Positions 1 through 8,589 of a stretch of 64,000 nucleotides of DNA are shown here, in pieces (the stretch's first letter is position 1; each line of letters opens with the position of its first letter). The translations under genes were made by a program, and so were the position numbers. Below the pieces are notes generated by a model. The model saw nothing but the letters and a program-made list of their open reading frames with translations. It ran no database searches and was not told the DNA's origin. The stretch comes from Corynebacterium freiburgense (lineage in GTDB: Bacteria > Actinomycetota > Actinomycetes > Mycobacteriales > Mycobacteriaceae), in assembly GCF_030408815.1 (NCBI RefSeq), contig NZ_CP047355.1:806001-870000 (forward strand), written 5' to 3'.

Positions 1-568
1 TAAAAGTGCATGAGCCTTACGCATCTTAAGCGTAGCAATAATATGAATGTTGTGTTCGCTACTATGTCTGCTATGCCGGCGGTGGGAAACGTTAAAGCCT
101 CCGCAGTTGATCGCGGAGGCGGGGTGCAGGAATGTAAATAGCTGATAGCGCAATCTGCCAGACAGACACAAACCCGAAAGCAGCCCGAACCGGTATAGCG
201 AATACGTCATCACTGACCTCGGATTTCAAGACACAAGTTTCCCCATCCATACCGGAGGTTGTAATTCCAGAAATTTACTTTTCAGGAAAATTATTTGTGG
301 CAACCAGAGTTAGATAAGCTGCATCTGCATCCGGATCGTATGTAAAGTGAAATTCGGATTTCATATTTTAGTTACAGTGAGTATATTTCCGTTCTCTTAC
401 TTATAAAGATTCGAATTCGATTGCAGAGACAATAAACATTACTTTGCTTCAGGAGGTAGCTGAACATCAATAATCAAGGCATGCGATTTGCCTAGGATAT
501 ATAGTTTTCTAAATAAACTCCCCGTGATAGGGGGCTTGATAGCTGCTGTCTCGTGGGGTGGCGCAGGG
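1..568. other. Mostly non-coding region left of the chorismate mutase gene
   Basis: I see no intact gene here. It holds a perfect 8-bp hairpin at 97-120 (GCCTCCGC, 8-nt loop, GCGGAGGC), followed on the minus strand by a T-rich stretch, so possibly a weak minus-strand terminator. A short CCCC/GGGG hairpin at about 519-533 lies just past the aroQ stop and could end that transcript. A 29-codon minus-strand fragment at 275-364 is listed separately. The rest shows nothing recognisable. Confidence 0.5.
275..364 (-). pseudogene. Possible remnant of a DUF2283-like small protein
   Basis: The minus strand encodes 29 residues from ATG to TAA. They include YDPDADAAYLTL, which resembles the N-terminal signature of DUF2283 proteins (YDPEADALYI.L), small proteins of about 65-75 residues with no known activity. 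The frame stops after this motif, so the C-terminal half is missing. No Shine-Dalgarno sequence precedes the ATG. A second open stretch just upstream on the same strand (about 440-520) ends in IIDVQLPPEAK and may be another relic. The assignment rests on one motif, so it is tentative. Confidence 0.35.
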
Positions 569-895
569 CTAGCCGAGGCGGCCGCGTCCAAGTCGGAGGA
601 GGGCATTAGCTAGGGCGGGGCCTTCGGGGCCGAGTTCTTCGCGGAATTGGTTGATAATCGCTACTTCTCGGGTGTGTACTAACCGGGTACCTCCAGATCC
701 CATGCGGGTTTTGCCAATTGCTTTGGAAATTTTGGTGCGGCGTTTTACGGCATCGAGTATGAGTCGGTCGAGTCGGTTGATTTCTTCTCGGTATTGTTGG
801 ATTTCAGCATCAGAAAGGGGATCGTCAGTGCCGGAAGGCATGCGGATTGCAAAGTCTTCCCCAGCGGTGGCTTGTGCTTCACTCATATCGAACAT
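569..895 (-). CDS. aroQ: Chorismate mutase, AroQ type
   Basis: This 108-residue protein has the AroQ-class all-helical fold that converts chorismate to prephenate for Phe/Tyr synthesis. The signature lies at about residues 35-80: YREEINRLDRLILDAVKRR, then KISKAIGKTRMGSGGTRLVHTRE, with the Arg and Lys residues that bind the substrate. Length and placement match the intracellular mycobacterial enzyme (Rv0948c), which also lies divergently next to the UvrD1/PcrA helicase gene. The start could be this ATG or the one three codons downstream. It is transcribed away from pcrA across a 35-bp gap that must hold both promoters. Confidence 0.88.
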   Translation of the reverse strand: MFDMSEAQATAGEDFAIRMPSGTDDPLSDAEIQQYREEINRLDRLILDAVKRRTKISKAIGKTRMGSGGTRLVHTREVAIINQFREELGPEGPALANALLRLGRGRLG

Positions 896-930
896 TTTGC
901 CATGTTGCGGTGGGGTAATTTGGAAGCACT

Positions 931-3360
931 ATGACGAATTTAGATTCTTCCCCGTTTCCTGCTCAAAAAGCCGAAGTCCCTAGCAATACAAGTACTTCTT
1001 CCATGCAGCCCGCCCAGGCGTTTATTGGGACTGGTCCGGATGTGTTGGCTGGTTTAAATCCGCAGCAACGTGCTGCGGTAGAGCATATTGGTAGCCCATT
1101 ATTGATTGTTGCGGGTGCCGGGTCGGGTAAGACAGCGGTACTTACTCGTCGCATTGCATTTTTACTTGGGCATCGTCGGGTGCAGCCGGGGCAGATTTTG
1201 GCCATTACTTTCACTAATAAGGCTGCTGCAGAAATGCGTGATCGGGTGGCTGATTTGGTGGGGCCGGTGGCGGAGCGGATGTGGGTGTCTACGTTTCACT
1301 CCACGTGTGTGCGGATTTTGCGTCAGCATGCAAAGTTGGTGGAGGGGCTCAATACTAATTTCACTATCTATGATTCGGATGATTCAAAGCGCCTGATCTC
1401 AATGATTATTAAAGATTTTGATTTGGACGCCAAGAAGTTTTCGGCTCGTGGTTTGGTATCGGCGATTTCTAATTTTAAAAATGAGTTATTGGGTCCGGAT
1501 GATGCGCAGCAGCAGGCAGATCAAACAAAACAACCGTGGGATCGGGTGGTTGCCCAGGTGTTTCGGGAGTATCAGCAGCGTTTGCGTAGGGCAAATGCGG
1601 TTGATTTTGATGATTTAATTGGGGAAGTTGTTGGTATTTTCCGGCGGCATCCTGAGGTGGTAAAGCATTATCGGCGGCGGTTCCGGCATGTGCTTGTAGA
1701 TGAATACCAAGACACCAACCATGCGCAATATGTATTGGTTTCTACCCTTGTAGGAAGCCCTGATTCCGAGGTGCCGCCAAGCGAATTGTGTGTTGTTGGT
1801 GATGCTGATCAGTCGATTTATGCATTTCGCGGTGCCACGATTCGTAATATTGAGGAATTTGAACGGGATTATCCCCAGGCACATACGATACTTTTGGAGC
1901 AGAATTATCGTTCCACGCAGACGATTCTTTCTGCTGCAAATGCAGTGATTGAAAAGAATCAAGGGCGGCGGAAAAAGAGTTTATGGACTGCCTTGGGGGA
2001 AGGACAGCCAATTATTGGCTATGTTGCAGATAACGAGCATGATGAAGCGCGGTTTATTGCCAATGAGATTGATACTTTAGTTGATGCTGGGTTGGCGTTT
2101 TCTGATATCGCCATAATGTATCGAACAAATAACTCATCCCGCGCCCTCGAAGATGTATTTATTCGAACGGGTATTCCCTATAAAGTTGTGGGGGGCACGC
2201 GATTTTATGAGCGCAAAGAAATCCGCGATATTCTGGCCTATTTGCGGGCTGTACTGAACCCGGATGATGTGATGTCAGTGCAGCGGATTATTAATACTCC
2301 GCGCCGTGGCATCGGGGATAAGGCTCAGGCGATTATTGGTCTTTATGCTGATCAGCAACGTATTGGCTACTGGCAGGCGCTTATCGACGCCGCGGCCGGC
2401 GACGTCGATATGCTTGGTGCGCGGGGCCGAAACGCGGTGGCACGCTTTGTGGAAACCTTAGCGGGGCTGCGGGAGCAATCTACTGAATTAGTTGATGAGA
2501 CTACGGGGTTGCCGGATATTGCGGGATTGATCCGTGCGGTATTGGATATGACGGGATATCAAGCCGAGTTGGAAAAGTCTCGTGACCCACAGGACGGTGC
2601 CCGCCTAGATAACTTGAATGAATTGGTATCCGTGGCCCGGGAGTTTAGCTCAGAGGCTGCAAATCGTCTTGCTTACCAGGAGGAACTCACGGAAGGGGAA
2701 TTATCACCAGGGAGTCTGCAGGCGTTTTTGGAGCGGGTGTCTCTGGTGGCGGATGCTGACCAGATTCCCGATGATGGGCAGGGCGTCGTAACGCTTATGA
2801 CCCTGCATACCGCAAAGGGCCTGGAATTCCCGGTGGTATTTTTAACGGGCTGGGAGGACGGCCAATTCCCGCATATGCGCGCGTTTTCGGATATGAATGA
2901 GCTAGCGGAAGAGCGTCGTTTGGCATATGTGGGCATTACCCGGGCCCGGCAGTGCCTGTACCTCACACGTGCGATGGTGCGTAGTTCTTGGGGCGAGGCG
3001 ATGACAAATCCGCCGTCCCGGTTTTTGCAAGAAATTCCTGAGAAGCTAGTGGAGTGGCGTCGGGAAGAACCCCAGTACAACGGTTTTGGGGAAGATGATT
3101 GGGCACCTTTGGATTGGGGGCAATCTTCTTATCGAAGTGCACCTCGCACCGTGCCTCGGGGCGTGCCTAAGGCTAAGAAAGCCCCCGGAAAAAGCTTGGT
3201 GCTTGCCGTGGGAGACCGTGTAAACCACGAAAAATACGGGCTTGGCACTGTAGTTGAGACCTTTGGTGCAGGCGCCGTTGCAACTGCCACTATAGATTTT
3301 GGGTCTGCTGGTAAGGTGCGGCTCATTGTCAGTGGCGGTGTGCCAATGGAAAAGCTTTAG
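931..3360 (+). CDS. pcrA: ATP-dependent DNA helicase PcrA/UvrD
   Basis: This superfamily 1 3'-5' helicase acts in nucleotide excision repair and clearance of replication conflicts. The 809 residues show the Q motif (LNPQQRAAVEH), Walker A GAGSGKT with Lys67, motif Ia ITFTNKAAAEM, motif II VDEYQDTN, motif III VGDADQSIYAFRGA, motif IV LEQNYRST, motif V TLHTAKGLEFPVV and motif VI EERRLAYVGITRA. The last 50 residues (VGDRVNHEKYGLGTVVE) form the Tudor-like C-terminal domain that contacts RNA polymerase in PcrA/UvrD. Length and order are complete. It converges with the M23 peptidase gene across a shared terminator. Confidence 0.97.
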   Translation: MTNLDSSPFPAQKAEVPSNTSTSSMQPAQAFIGTGPDVLAGLNPQQRAAVEHIGSPLLIVAGAGSGKTAVLTRRIAFLLGHRRVQPGQILAITFTNKAAAEMRDRVADLVGPVAERMWVSTFHSTCVRILRQHAKLVEGLNTNFTIYDSDDSKRLISMIIKDFDLDAKKFSARGLVSAISNFKNELLGPDDAQQQADQTKQPWDRVVAQVFREYQQRLRRANAVDFDDLIGEVVGIFRRHPEVVKHYRRRFRHVLVDEYQDTNHAQYVLVSTLVGSPDSEVPPSELCVVGDADQSIYAFRGATIRNIEEFERDYPQAHTILLEQNYRSTQTILSAANAVIEKNQGRRKKSLWTALGEGQPIIGYVADNEHDEARFIANEIDTLVDAGLAFSDIAIMYRTNNSSRALEDVFIRTGIPYKVVGGTRFYERKEIRDILAYLRAVLNPDDVMSVQRIINTPRRGIGDKAQAIIGLYADQQRIGYWQALIDAAAGDVDMLGARGRNAVARFVETLAGLREQSTELVDETTGLPDIAGLIRAVLDMTGYQAELEKSRDPQDGARLDNLNELVSVAREFSSEAANRLAYQEELTEGELSPGSLQAFLERVSLVADADQIPDDGQGVVTLMTLHTAKGLEFPVVFLTGWEDGQFPHMRAFSDMNELAEERRLAYVGITRARQCLYLTRAMVRSSWGEAMTNPPSRFLQEIPEKLVEWRREEPQYNGFGEDDWAPLDWGQSSYRSAPRTVPRGVPKAKKAPGKSLVLAVGDRVNHEKYGLGTVVETFGAGAVATATIDFGSAGKVRLIVSGGVPMEKL

Positions 3361-3449
3361 ATGTGGCAGCATTGCAGCCTTAGAGGACGCCTCACGGACG
3401 GAATATCGTCCAGGGGTGTTCTTTAAGGCCTAGCTTATTAAAGGCGCGC

Positions 3450-3490
3450 AAAACCGGCTTCCGACGTTTTTAGGCGCGGAAGCCGGTTTT
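3450..3490. terminator. Bidirectional terminator between pcrA and the M23 peptidase gene
   Basis: A perfect 14-bp stem (AAAACCGGCTTCCG at 3450-3463, CGGAAGCCGGTTTT at 3477-3490) with a 13-nt loop ends in T4 on both strands. It sits between two convergent genes and can serve both. Confidence 0.9.
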
Positions 3491-3501
3491 GTCAGGAAGG
3501 T

Positions 3502-4233
3502 TTAGACGTTGATGCCACGTGCCGCAAGCCACGGCACAGGGTCAACAGCGCTTTGGCCATCTGGGTGGATCTCAAAGTGCAAGTGTGGGCCGGTGGAGAA
3601 TCCACGGTTGCCCATGCCGGCGATCTTTTGGCCAGCTACAACTCGCTCACCTACGGAAACATCAAGGGTTTCCATATGGCCGTAGACAGAAATAGCGCCG
3701 TCATCGTGGCGGATTCGGATCCACTGCCCGTAACCAGAAGCTGGTCCGGAGTCGATCACGGTGCCATCCATGACGGCGTTGATTGGGGTTCCTACAGCAT
3801 TGGCAATGTCAATGCCATTGTGGAATGTTCCCCAACGTGGGCCAAATGGTGAAGTGAAAGAGCCAACTGCGGGTAGTGCAGTTTGTGGTGCGCGGGCTGC
3901 CTCATCTGCAGCGACACGTTCAGCATTAAATTGAACGGCCTTATTGAGCTGATCCGCAAGGTTTGCCACTGGCTTGAATTCTGCAATGGCAAGCACCTGT
4001 GGTGCTGCATCGCTGGAGCCGAGGGCGGCATCCGAGGTGAGTTGGTACTCAGGCGTATGGGTCACCGTTTCCGGCTGAGTAGCGTGGGCTGCTGCAGCGC
4101 CGCCAACACCTGCGGTGGAGACTGCGCCGGTCGCCATTGCGACCATCGCGACCCGGCTCTTAGTGCCGGCGGATACGGTCTGCTTGCGGTGTGCGCCGCC
4201 AGACCTACCCGACCGCCGATGAGTCGTGTTCAT
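3502..4233 (-). CDS. Secreted M23 (LytM-type) peptidoglycan endopeptidase
   Basis: A 243-residue exported zinc metallopeptidase that cuts peptide cross-links in peptidoglycan. A basic N-terminus and hydrophobic stretch (about residues 27-50, ending AAAHA) look like a signal peptide. The M23 domain begins near residue 125 and carries the zinc and catalytic residues: H138 and D142 (HNGID), H186 (YGHM), and H217/H219 (HLHF). The ATG is preceded by GGGAG. It occupies the position of Rv0950c in M. tuberculosis. A run of GTTAC repeats upstream suggests control by an OmpR-type regulator such as MtrA, which governs wall peptidases in C. glutamicum; that link is inference. Confidence 0.9.
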   Translation of the reverse strand: MNTTHRRSGRSGGAHRKQTVSAGTKSRVAMVAMATGAVSTAGVGGAAAAHATQPETVTHTPEYQLTSDAALGSSDAAPQVLAIAEFKPVANLADQLNKAVQFNAERVAADEAARAPQTALPAVGSFTSPFGPRWGTFHNGIDIANAVGTPINAVMDGTVIDSGPASGYGQWIRIRHDDGAISVYGHMETLDVSVGERVVAGQKIAGMGNRGFSTGPHLHFEIHPDGQSAVDPVPWLAARGINV

Positions 4234-4283
4234 CTAGATTTCTCCCTGTCGCATTAGCCACAATCGCAATTTGTGACCATTCC

Positions 4284-4360
4284 GTTACTAACAGATTCCG
4301 ATGATAACGGTTCGTTACACAAGGGGCAACCCAAGACGTTACTAAAGTTACGCATGTGAC
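4284..4360 (-). promoter_or_regulatory. Cluster of GTTAC direct repeats upstream of the M23 peptidase gene
   Basis: GTTAC occurs at 4284, 4314, 4338 and 4347 and GTGAC at 4356. The last three are spaced exactly 9 bp apart. Such tandem pentamers are typical of OmpR-family response regulators, and MtrA is known to control M23/NlpC peptidase genes in corynebacteria. The repeats lie 50-130 bp upstream of the peptidase start, in the expected promoter region. No other gene needs this sequence except the divergent perM-like gene. Confidence 0.45.
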
Positions 4361-4454
4361 TAACGGCGCGTAATTTAACTAGATATCAGGTGCCCTGGGG
4401 GTGTTGGGGGTGGGTCCCCCAGAATGGACCTAAACAGTGGCAAAGTAAGCATCG

Positions 4455-5912
4455 ATGAATAGAAAGAATAGCCCACAGCAACGTGACCGCCGAAGCCCTA
4501 AAACGCGGGGCAGTGGCCGTAATTCTAGGTTGCGGACAACTCGTCGTGCTGCACGTGCAACAACCCCTCCAATGCCGGAGGCGCAGAAGGCCCCGCCGCA
4601 ACTAAAAGATCGTGCAAAAGCGACTTTGGTCACAATTCTGGTTCCGGTAGCTATAACGGTACTTTTTTTGGTCGGTTTTGCGCTTGCGGGACTGATATTT
4701 ACGAACACATCCCTTGTTGCTTTGCCGGCAACTGTGGCTCAAGCATGGCTGGTGCTGAATCTCGTTCCGGTATCGGGATTAGAAGCTACTGTTGGGATCC
4801 TGCCATTGGGTCCCGCTCTGGTGTTCGGTTGGTTACTGGCTCGCCGAATGTACCGCTCAGTAAAAGACCGGGTCAGTATGGTGGAGCTGCAATTAACCAT
4901 TCTGTGGGCGCTGGGCATCCCATTGCTTCTTACACTTACCGCAACCGCGATGTTGTATGACGCCTCTTCTGTACTTCCAGTGCAGCCGCCGTCGCTCGGG
5001 GATGCGATTGTGCGCACCTTACTTATGCACCTTTGTGTAGTAGGCATAGGCATGGGGCCTCGGTTATGGCGGGCATTGGCTCGGCGTATTGCGGTACCCG
5101 GCATGCTTGTCGACGCCGCGCTATATGCGTTGCAGTATCTGCGGTGGCTTACATATATAGGACTAATAACAGTCCTTATATCTATGGCCTTTCATTGGGA
5201 GTCACTGCGAGATCTTTTCCAAAACTTTCCAACCGCCGGTGGGATCGCGGCACTTATTGGAATAAGCCTGCTCTACCTGCTTAATGCTGCCTTATTTGCG
5301 GCGGCTGTACTACTTGGTTCTGAATTCCATATTGGCGATGCCTCGATATCACTGTTTAGCGCGCACCTTATCCCATTGCCCCCAGTGCCATTATTCGCAG
5401 CGGTTCCAGCAAGCGTTGTTCCATGGGCATGGGTATTCCTTATTATTCCGCTGGCACTCGCGGCGATTATGGCCTACCGACGTATGGGCGAATCAGAACA
5501 CCCCATTGCAGAATTTATTGCAGCCGGAGGATTCCTTATTCTCTTTACTGCCATTGCAATGTATCTGGCTGGCGGCGAATTAGGTGTATTCGCCCATATT
5601 GGTTCGCTTGTATGGTTGACTTCGCTCTTGGCATTTGTATTTGTGTCAGGAACTGGTGTGCTTGCCGTTATGGTTCACCGAGTTCTTGGTCCCAAAGGTG
5701 AAGACGAAGACGAACCTGAAGAAGAGGAACCAAAGGAAGAACCACAAGAAGAAAAGGAAGAACAAGAGGAAGAACAAGAGGAACAGGAACCAGAACAAAC
5801 TGAGGAAACACCCGAAGCTGATACCGAAAACACTGACGAACGGGACGTCGATACGCACGATATCGAAGGGGCTGCCCCCGCCGATTCCGATGACGCAACC
5901 AGAGAGCGCTAA
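4455..5912 (+). CDS. PerM-like polytopic membrane protein (DUF6350)
   Basis: A 485-residue integral membrane protein in the position of M. tuberculosis Rv0955 (PerM), which stabilises cell-division proteins. The first 50 residues are basic (RRAARA) and probably cytoplasmic. About ten hydrophobic segments follow between residues 55 and 405. The last 80 residues are extremely acidic (runs of Glu, for example EDEDEPEEEEPKEEPQEEKEE) and lie in the cytoplasm. The 3' end overlaps the likely purN start by 23 bp, so the two genes are probably co-transcribed. The function rests on synteny and topology, not on a catalytic motif. Confidence 0.75.
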   Translation: MNRKNSPQQRDRRSPKTRGSGRNSRLRTTRRAARATTPPMPEAQKAPPQLKDRAKATLVTILVPVAITVLFLVGFALAGLIFTNTSLVALPATVAQAWLVLNLVPVSGLEATVGILPLGPALVFGWLLARRMYRSVKDRVSMVELQLTILWALGIPLLLTLTATAMLYDASSVLPVQPPSLGDAIVRTLLMHLCVVGIGMGPRLWRALARRIAVPGMLVDAALYALQYLRWLTYIGLITVLISMAFHWESLRDLFQNFPTAGGIAALIGISLLYLLNAALFAAAVLLGSEFHIGDASISLFSAHLIPLPPVPLFAAVPASVVPWAWVFLIIPLALAAIMAYRRMGESEHPIAEFIAAGGFLILFTAIAMYLAGGELGVFAHIGSLVWLTSLLAFVFVSGTGVLAVMVHRVLGPKGEDEDEPEEEEPKEEPQEEKEEQEEEQEEQEPEQTEETPEADTENTDERDVDTHDIEGAAPADSDDATRER

Positions 5913-6498
5913 ACTCTTCCAGGTGACCAACCAACACACACCAATGCCCGTGGTAGTCCTTGCTTCAGGCACTGGTACCCTCCTGCAAGCAATTATTAAT
6001 GCGCAAGGGGAGCACTACACAGTAACTGGCGTAGTGACCGACCAAGAGTGCGAAGCGGTCGCGCGTGCCGTCACAGCTGGTATCCCTGCTCGGACTATTG
6101 CACTGGCGCAGTGTACAAGCCGTGAACAATGGAACGTCAAGCTCGCGGAAGCGGTCGCGGAGTTCCAACCCCAACTTGTGATTTCTGCAGGGTTTATGAA
6201 AATTCTTGGAGCACCGTTTTTGCAGCGTTTTCCAGGGAAAATCATTAATACCCACCCGGCATTATTGCCCGCATTTCCCGGAGCCCATGCTGTGCGGGAT
6301 GCACTGGCCTACGGTGTAAAAGTCACTGGAGCAACCGTACATATTGTCGATGAAGGCGTTGATACGGGCCCAATTATTGCGCAAGTCCCCGTTTCGGTTT
6401 TTCCCGAAGACACTGAAGCAACTCTGCATGAGCGCATTAAGCAACAAGAACGCACACTCATTGTTTCTGTGCTTTCGAATCCGCAACTCCATCCTTAA
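5890..6498 (+). CDS. purN: Phosphoribosylglycinamide formyltransferase
   Basis: PurN transfers a formyl group from 10-formyl-THF to GAR, the third step of purine synthesis. The Rossmann start VVVLASGTGTLLQAII is followed by ISAGFMKILGAPFL, the catalytic segment NTHPALLPAFPGAH (Asn and His) and VDEGVDTGPIIAQ with the catalytic Asp. I chose the ATG at 5890 (202 residues). GTG 5923 (191 residues) and ATG 5944 (184 residues, right at the first strand) are possible, and none has a strong ribosome site, which fits translational coupling to the overlapping upstream gene. purH follows after 32 bp. Confidence 0.92.
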   Translation: MTQPESAKLFQVTNQHTPMPVVVLASGTGTLLQAIINAQGEHYTVTGVVTDQECEAVARAVTAGIPARTIALAQCTSREQWNVKLAEAVAEFQPQLVISAGFMKILGAPFLQRFPGKIINTHPALLPAFPGAHAVRDALAYGVKVTGATVHIVDEGVDTGPIIAQVPVSVFPEDTEATLHERIKQQERTLIVSVLSNPQLHP

Positions 6499-6530
6499 AA
6501 ACTTTTTTAATATGAAAGGCCCGCGAAGCC

Positions 6531-8153
6531 ATGAGCAATGACCGGAAACCAATCAAACGAGCACTCATTAGTGTGTATGACAAGACTGGTCTTGAAGATC
6601 TTGCCCGAGCTTTAGACGCGGCAGGTGTGGAAATCGTATCTACCGGCTCTACAGCTGCAACCATTGCAAACCTTGGTATCCAAGTCACACCGGTGGAACA
6701 ACTCACTGGTTTCCCGGAGTGCCTTGAAGGCCGGGTAAAGACCCTTCATCCACGGGTCCATGCTGGGATTCTTGCTGATACTCGTAAACCAGATCACTTA
6801 CAGCAGCTTTCCGAACTTCAGGTCGAGCCATTTCAGCTGGTAGTGGTGAACCTTTATCCATTTGCGGAAACTGTAGCTTCAGGCGCAGACTTCGATGCTT
6901 GTGTTGAGCAGATTGATATTGGTGGCCCATCTATGGTTCGTGCCGCTGCGAAAAACCACCCCTCGGTTGCCATTGTGGTCAATCCAAAACACTACGGCGC
7001 AATCGAACAAGCTATCGCTGAAGGCGGATTTACTAGAGAGCAACGGGTGCAACTTGCCGTTGAAGCATTCCGGCACACTGCTTCATACGATGTCACCGTA
7101 GCAACCTGGTTGGGGGAACAGACTTACAATTCAGATGAGCCATTCCCCGAATGGATTGGCGCAACATACGAGCGTGCAAACACACTGAGGTATGGGGAAA
7201 ACCCACACCAAAGTGCGGCGCTCTATATTGATGCTCAGCTTGGTGCTCACCTTGATGCCCAGCTTGGTGCTCACCTTGATGCCCAGCGCCAAGGTCTTGC
7301 TCGAGCAACACAATTGCATGGCAAGGAAATGAGCTACAACAACTACACCGATTCTGAAGCGGCATGGCGTGCGGCCTGGGATCATGAGCGCCCTTGTGTG
7401 GCCATTATTAAACACGCAAATCCATGTGGCATTGCAGTGTCAGATGACTCAATTGCTGCCGCGCACCGCGCAGCACATGCTTGCGATCCAGTCTCGGCTT
7501 TCGGTGGTGTTATTGCGGCGAACCGGGAAGTAACCAAAGCTATGGCTAGCCAAGTTGCAGAGATCTTTACTGAAGTAATTATTGCGCCTTCGTATGAAGA
7601 AGGTGCCGTAGAGATCCTTGCCCAAAAGAAAAACATTCGTGTGCTACAAGCAGCTGCTCCGCAGCGTGCTGGGTTGGAAATCCGCGAAATTTCCGGTGGT
7701 TTGCTGTTACAGGAACGTGATCTTGTGGATGCTGAAGGGGATAATCCCGAACATTGGACACTTGTTGCTGGTCCCGCCCTTGAAGCTGATGCACTCGCTG
7801 AACTTGAGTTTGCTTGGCGCGCAGTTCGTGCAGTGAAATCGAATGCGATCTTGCTTGCGAAAGATGGTGCAACTGTTGGCGTTGGTATGGGACAAGTAAA
7901 CCGAGTTGATGCGGCAAAATTAGCCGTAAAACGTGCTAATACTCTAGGTGATCAGGTAGAACGTGCCAAGGGTTCGGTTGCTGCATCAGATGCATTCTTC
8001 CCGTTCGCGGATGGGTTTGAAGTTTTAGCTGAGGCTGGGGTTACGGCGGTAGTGCAGCCTGGTGGTTCGATTCGGGATGCTGAAGTAATTGCGGCAGCTG
8101 AACAAGCTGGAGTGACCATGTACCTCACTGGTGCCCGCCATTTCGCACATTAA
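6531..8153 (+). CDS. purH: Bifunctional AICAR formyltransferase/IMP cyclohydrolase
   Basis: PurH carries out the last two steps of IMP synthesis. Residues 1 to about 150 are the MGS-like cyclohydrolase domain ([30 protein letters not shown]). The transformylase domain follows, with K294-H295 in KHANPCGI and the C-terminal FFPFADG and GGSIRD motifs. The 540-residue length is slightly long because residues 234-249 are a perfect two-unit repeat of DAQLGAHL inserted after [13 protein letters not shown]. The frame is kept, so the enzyme is probably active. It ends the purN-purH unit. Confidence 0.97.
   Translation: MSNDRKPIKRALISVYDKTGLEDLARALDAAGVEIVSTGSTAATIANLGIQVTPVEQLTGFPECLEGRVKTLHPRVHAGILADTRKPDHLQQLSELQVEPFQLVVVNLYPFAETVASGADFDACVEQIDIGGPSMVRAAAKNHPSVAIVVNPKHYGAIEQAIAEGGFTREQRVQLAVEAFRHTASYDVTVATWLGEQTYNSDEPFPEWIGATYERANTLRYGENPHQSAALYIDAQLGAHLDAQLGAHLDAQRQGLARATQLHGKEMSYNNYTDSEAAWRAAWDHERPCVAIIKHANPCGIAVSDDSIAAAHRAAHACDPVSAFGGVIAANREVTKAMASQVAEIFTEVIIAPSYEEGAVEILAQKKNIRVLQAAAPQRAGLEIREISGGLLLQERDLVDAEGDNPEHWTLVAGPALEADALAELEFAWRAVRAVKSNAILLAKDGATVGVGMGQVNRVDAAKLAVKRANTLGDQVERAKGSVAASDAFFPFADGFEVLAEAGVTAVVQPGGSIRDAEVIAAAEQAGVTMYLTGARHFAH
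7230..7277 (+). repeat. In-frame 24-bp tandem duplication inside purH
   Basis: Two adjacent 24-bp units (7230-7253 and 7254-7277) differ at one silent base and encode DAQLGAHL twice; a third partial unit follows (DAQ). They fall in a surface loop between the YGENPHQ motif and the [11 protein letters not shown] motif. Confidence 0.95.
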
Positions 8154-8223
8154 TGCCAATAGGCTGGGGCTTTTTGCCTTAGCCCGAGGCTGGTTTTTAA
8201 GCTGCTTTACCTCGGGTTGGAGT

Positions 8224-8300
8224 TGGTTTCCGGGGGTACTGGCTGGTTTCCGGGGGTACTGGCTGGTTTCCGGGGGTACTGGCTGGTTTCCGGGGGTGTG
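8224..8300 (+). repeat. 20-bp tandem repeat, about four copies, behind purH
   Basis: Units reading TGGTTTCCGGGGGTACTGGC start at 8224, 8244, 8264 and 8284; the last one diverges into GTGTGGGC. The array lies 70 bp past the purH stop. A related 19-20-bp array in inverted orientation lies at 11784-11840, so the two arrays extend the large inverted repeat. Confidence 0.9.
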
Positions 8301-8330
8301 GGCTGGGCTTTACGTGCGGTTTAATAGGCT

Positions 8331-8558
8331 CACCCTATCGAACTAGTGATGTTTTCATGTCGAGTGTCGCAGATTCCATAAAATCGGCTGAAAAAATGGA
8401 ATTTGTGACAGCAAGCCATGTTGCGCACAAGCGTTGACCTGGGGTTTGTCGCAGATTCCATAAAAACAGCGAAAAAAATGGAATTCGTGACAGGTTCCCT
8501 ACCTATCGTGTCGCAGATTCCATAAAATCCGCCGAAAAAATGGAATCTGTGACAACAC
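8331..8558 (+). repeat. Left arm of a perfect 228-bp inverted repeat
   Basis: By direct comparison this block is the exact reverse complement of 11519-11746, with no mismatch over 228 bp. Weaker similarity extends outwards on both sides (about 8315-8572). The arm consists of three 46-bp dyad units with spacers. Short open frames that cross it are almost certainly not genes. The two arms enclose the fucI remnant, broken lacI and aldA but no transposase. Confidence 0.95.
8365..8554 (+). repeat. Three 46-bp dyad units, family A (left copy)
   Basis: Units at 8365-8410, 8447-8492 and 8509-8554 each start TGTCGCAGATTCCAT and end with its near reverse complement ATGGAATYYGTGACA. The outer 15 bp can pair; the centre (AAAATCCGCCGAAAA type) cannot. 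Spacers are 36 and 16 nt, and the longer one contains GACCTGGGG. Units thus start 82 and 62 bp apart. Confidence 0.9.
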
Positions 8559-8589
8559 ACCCAACCAGCGCCCAAAAAAGACCAACCAA

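Noticed and set aside
4234..4390. c-di-AMP (ydaO-type) riboswitch before the M23 peptidase gene
   Set aside because: I could not match the conserved riboswitch core; the leader is better explained by GTTAC repeats.
5646..5972. Minus-strand frames opposite the acidic tail of the PerM-like protein
   Set aside because: Low-complexity shadow (Phe/Leu-rich) of the Glu codons on the coding strand.
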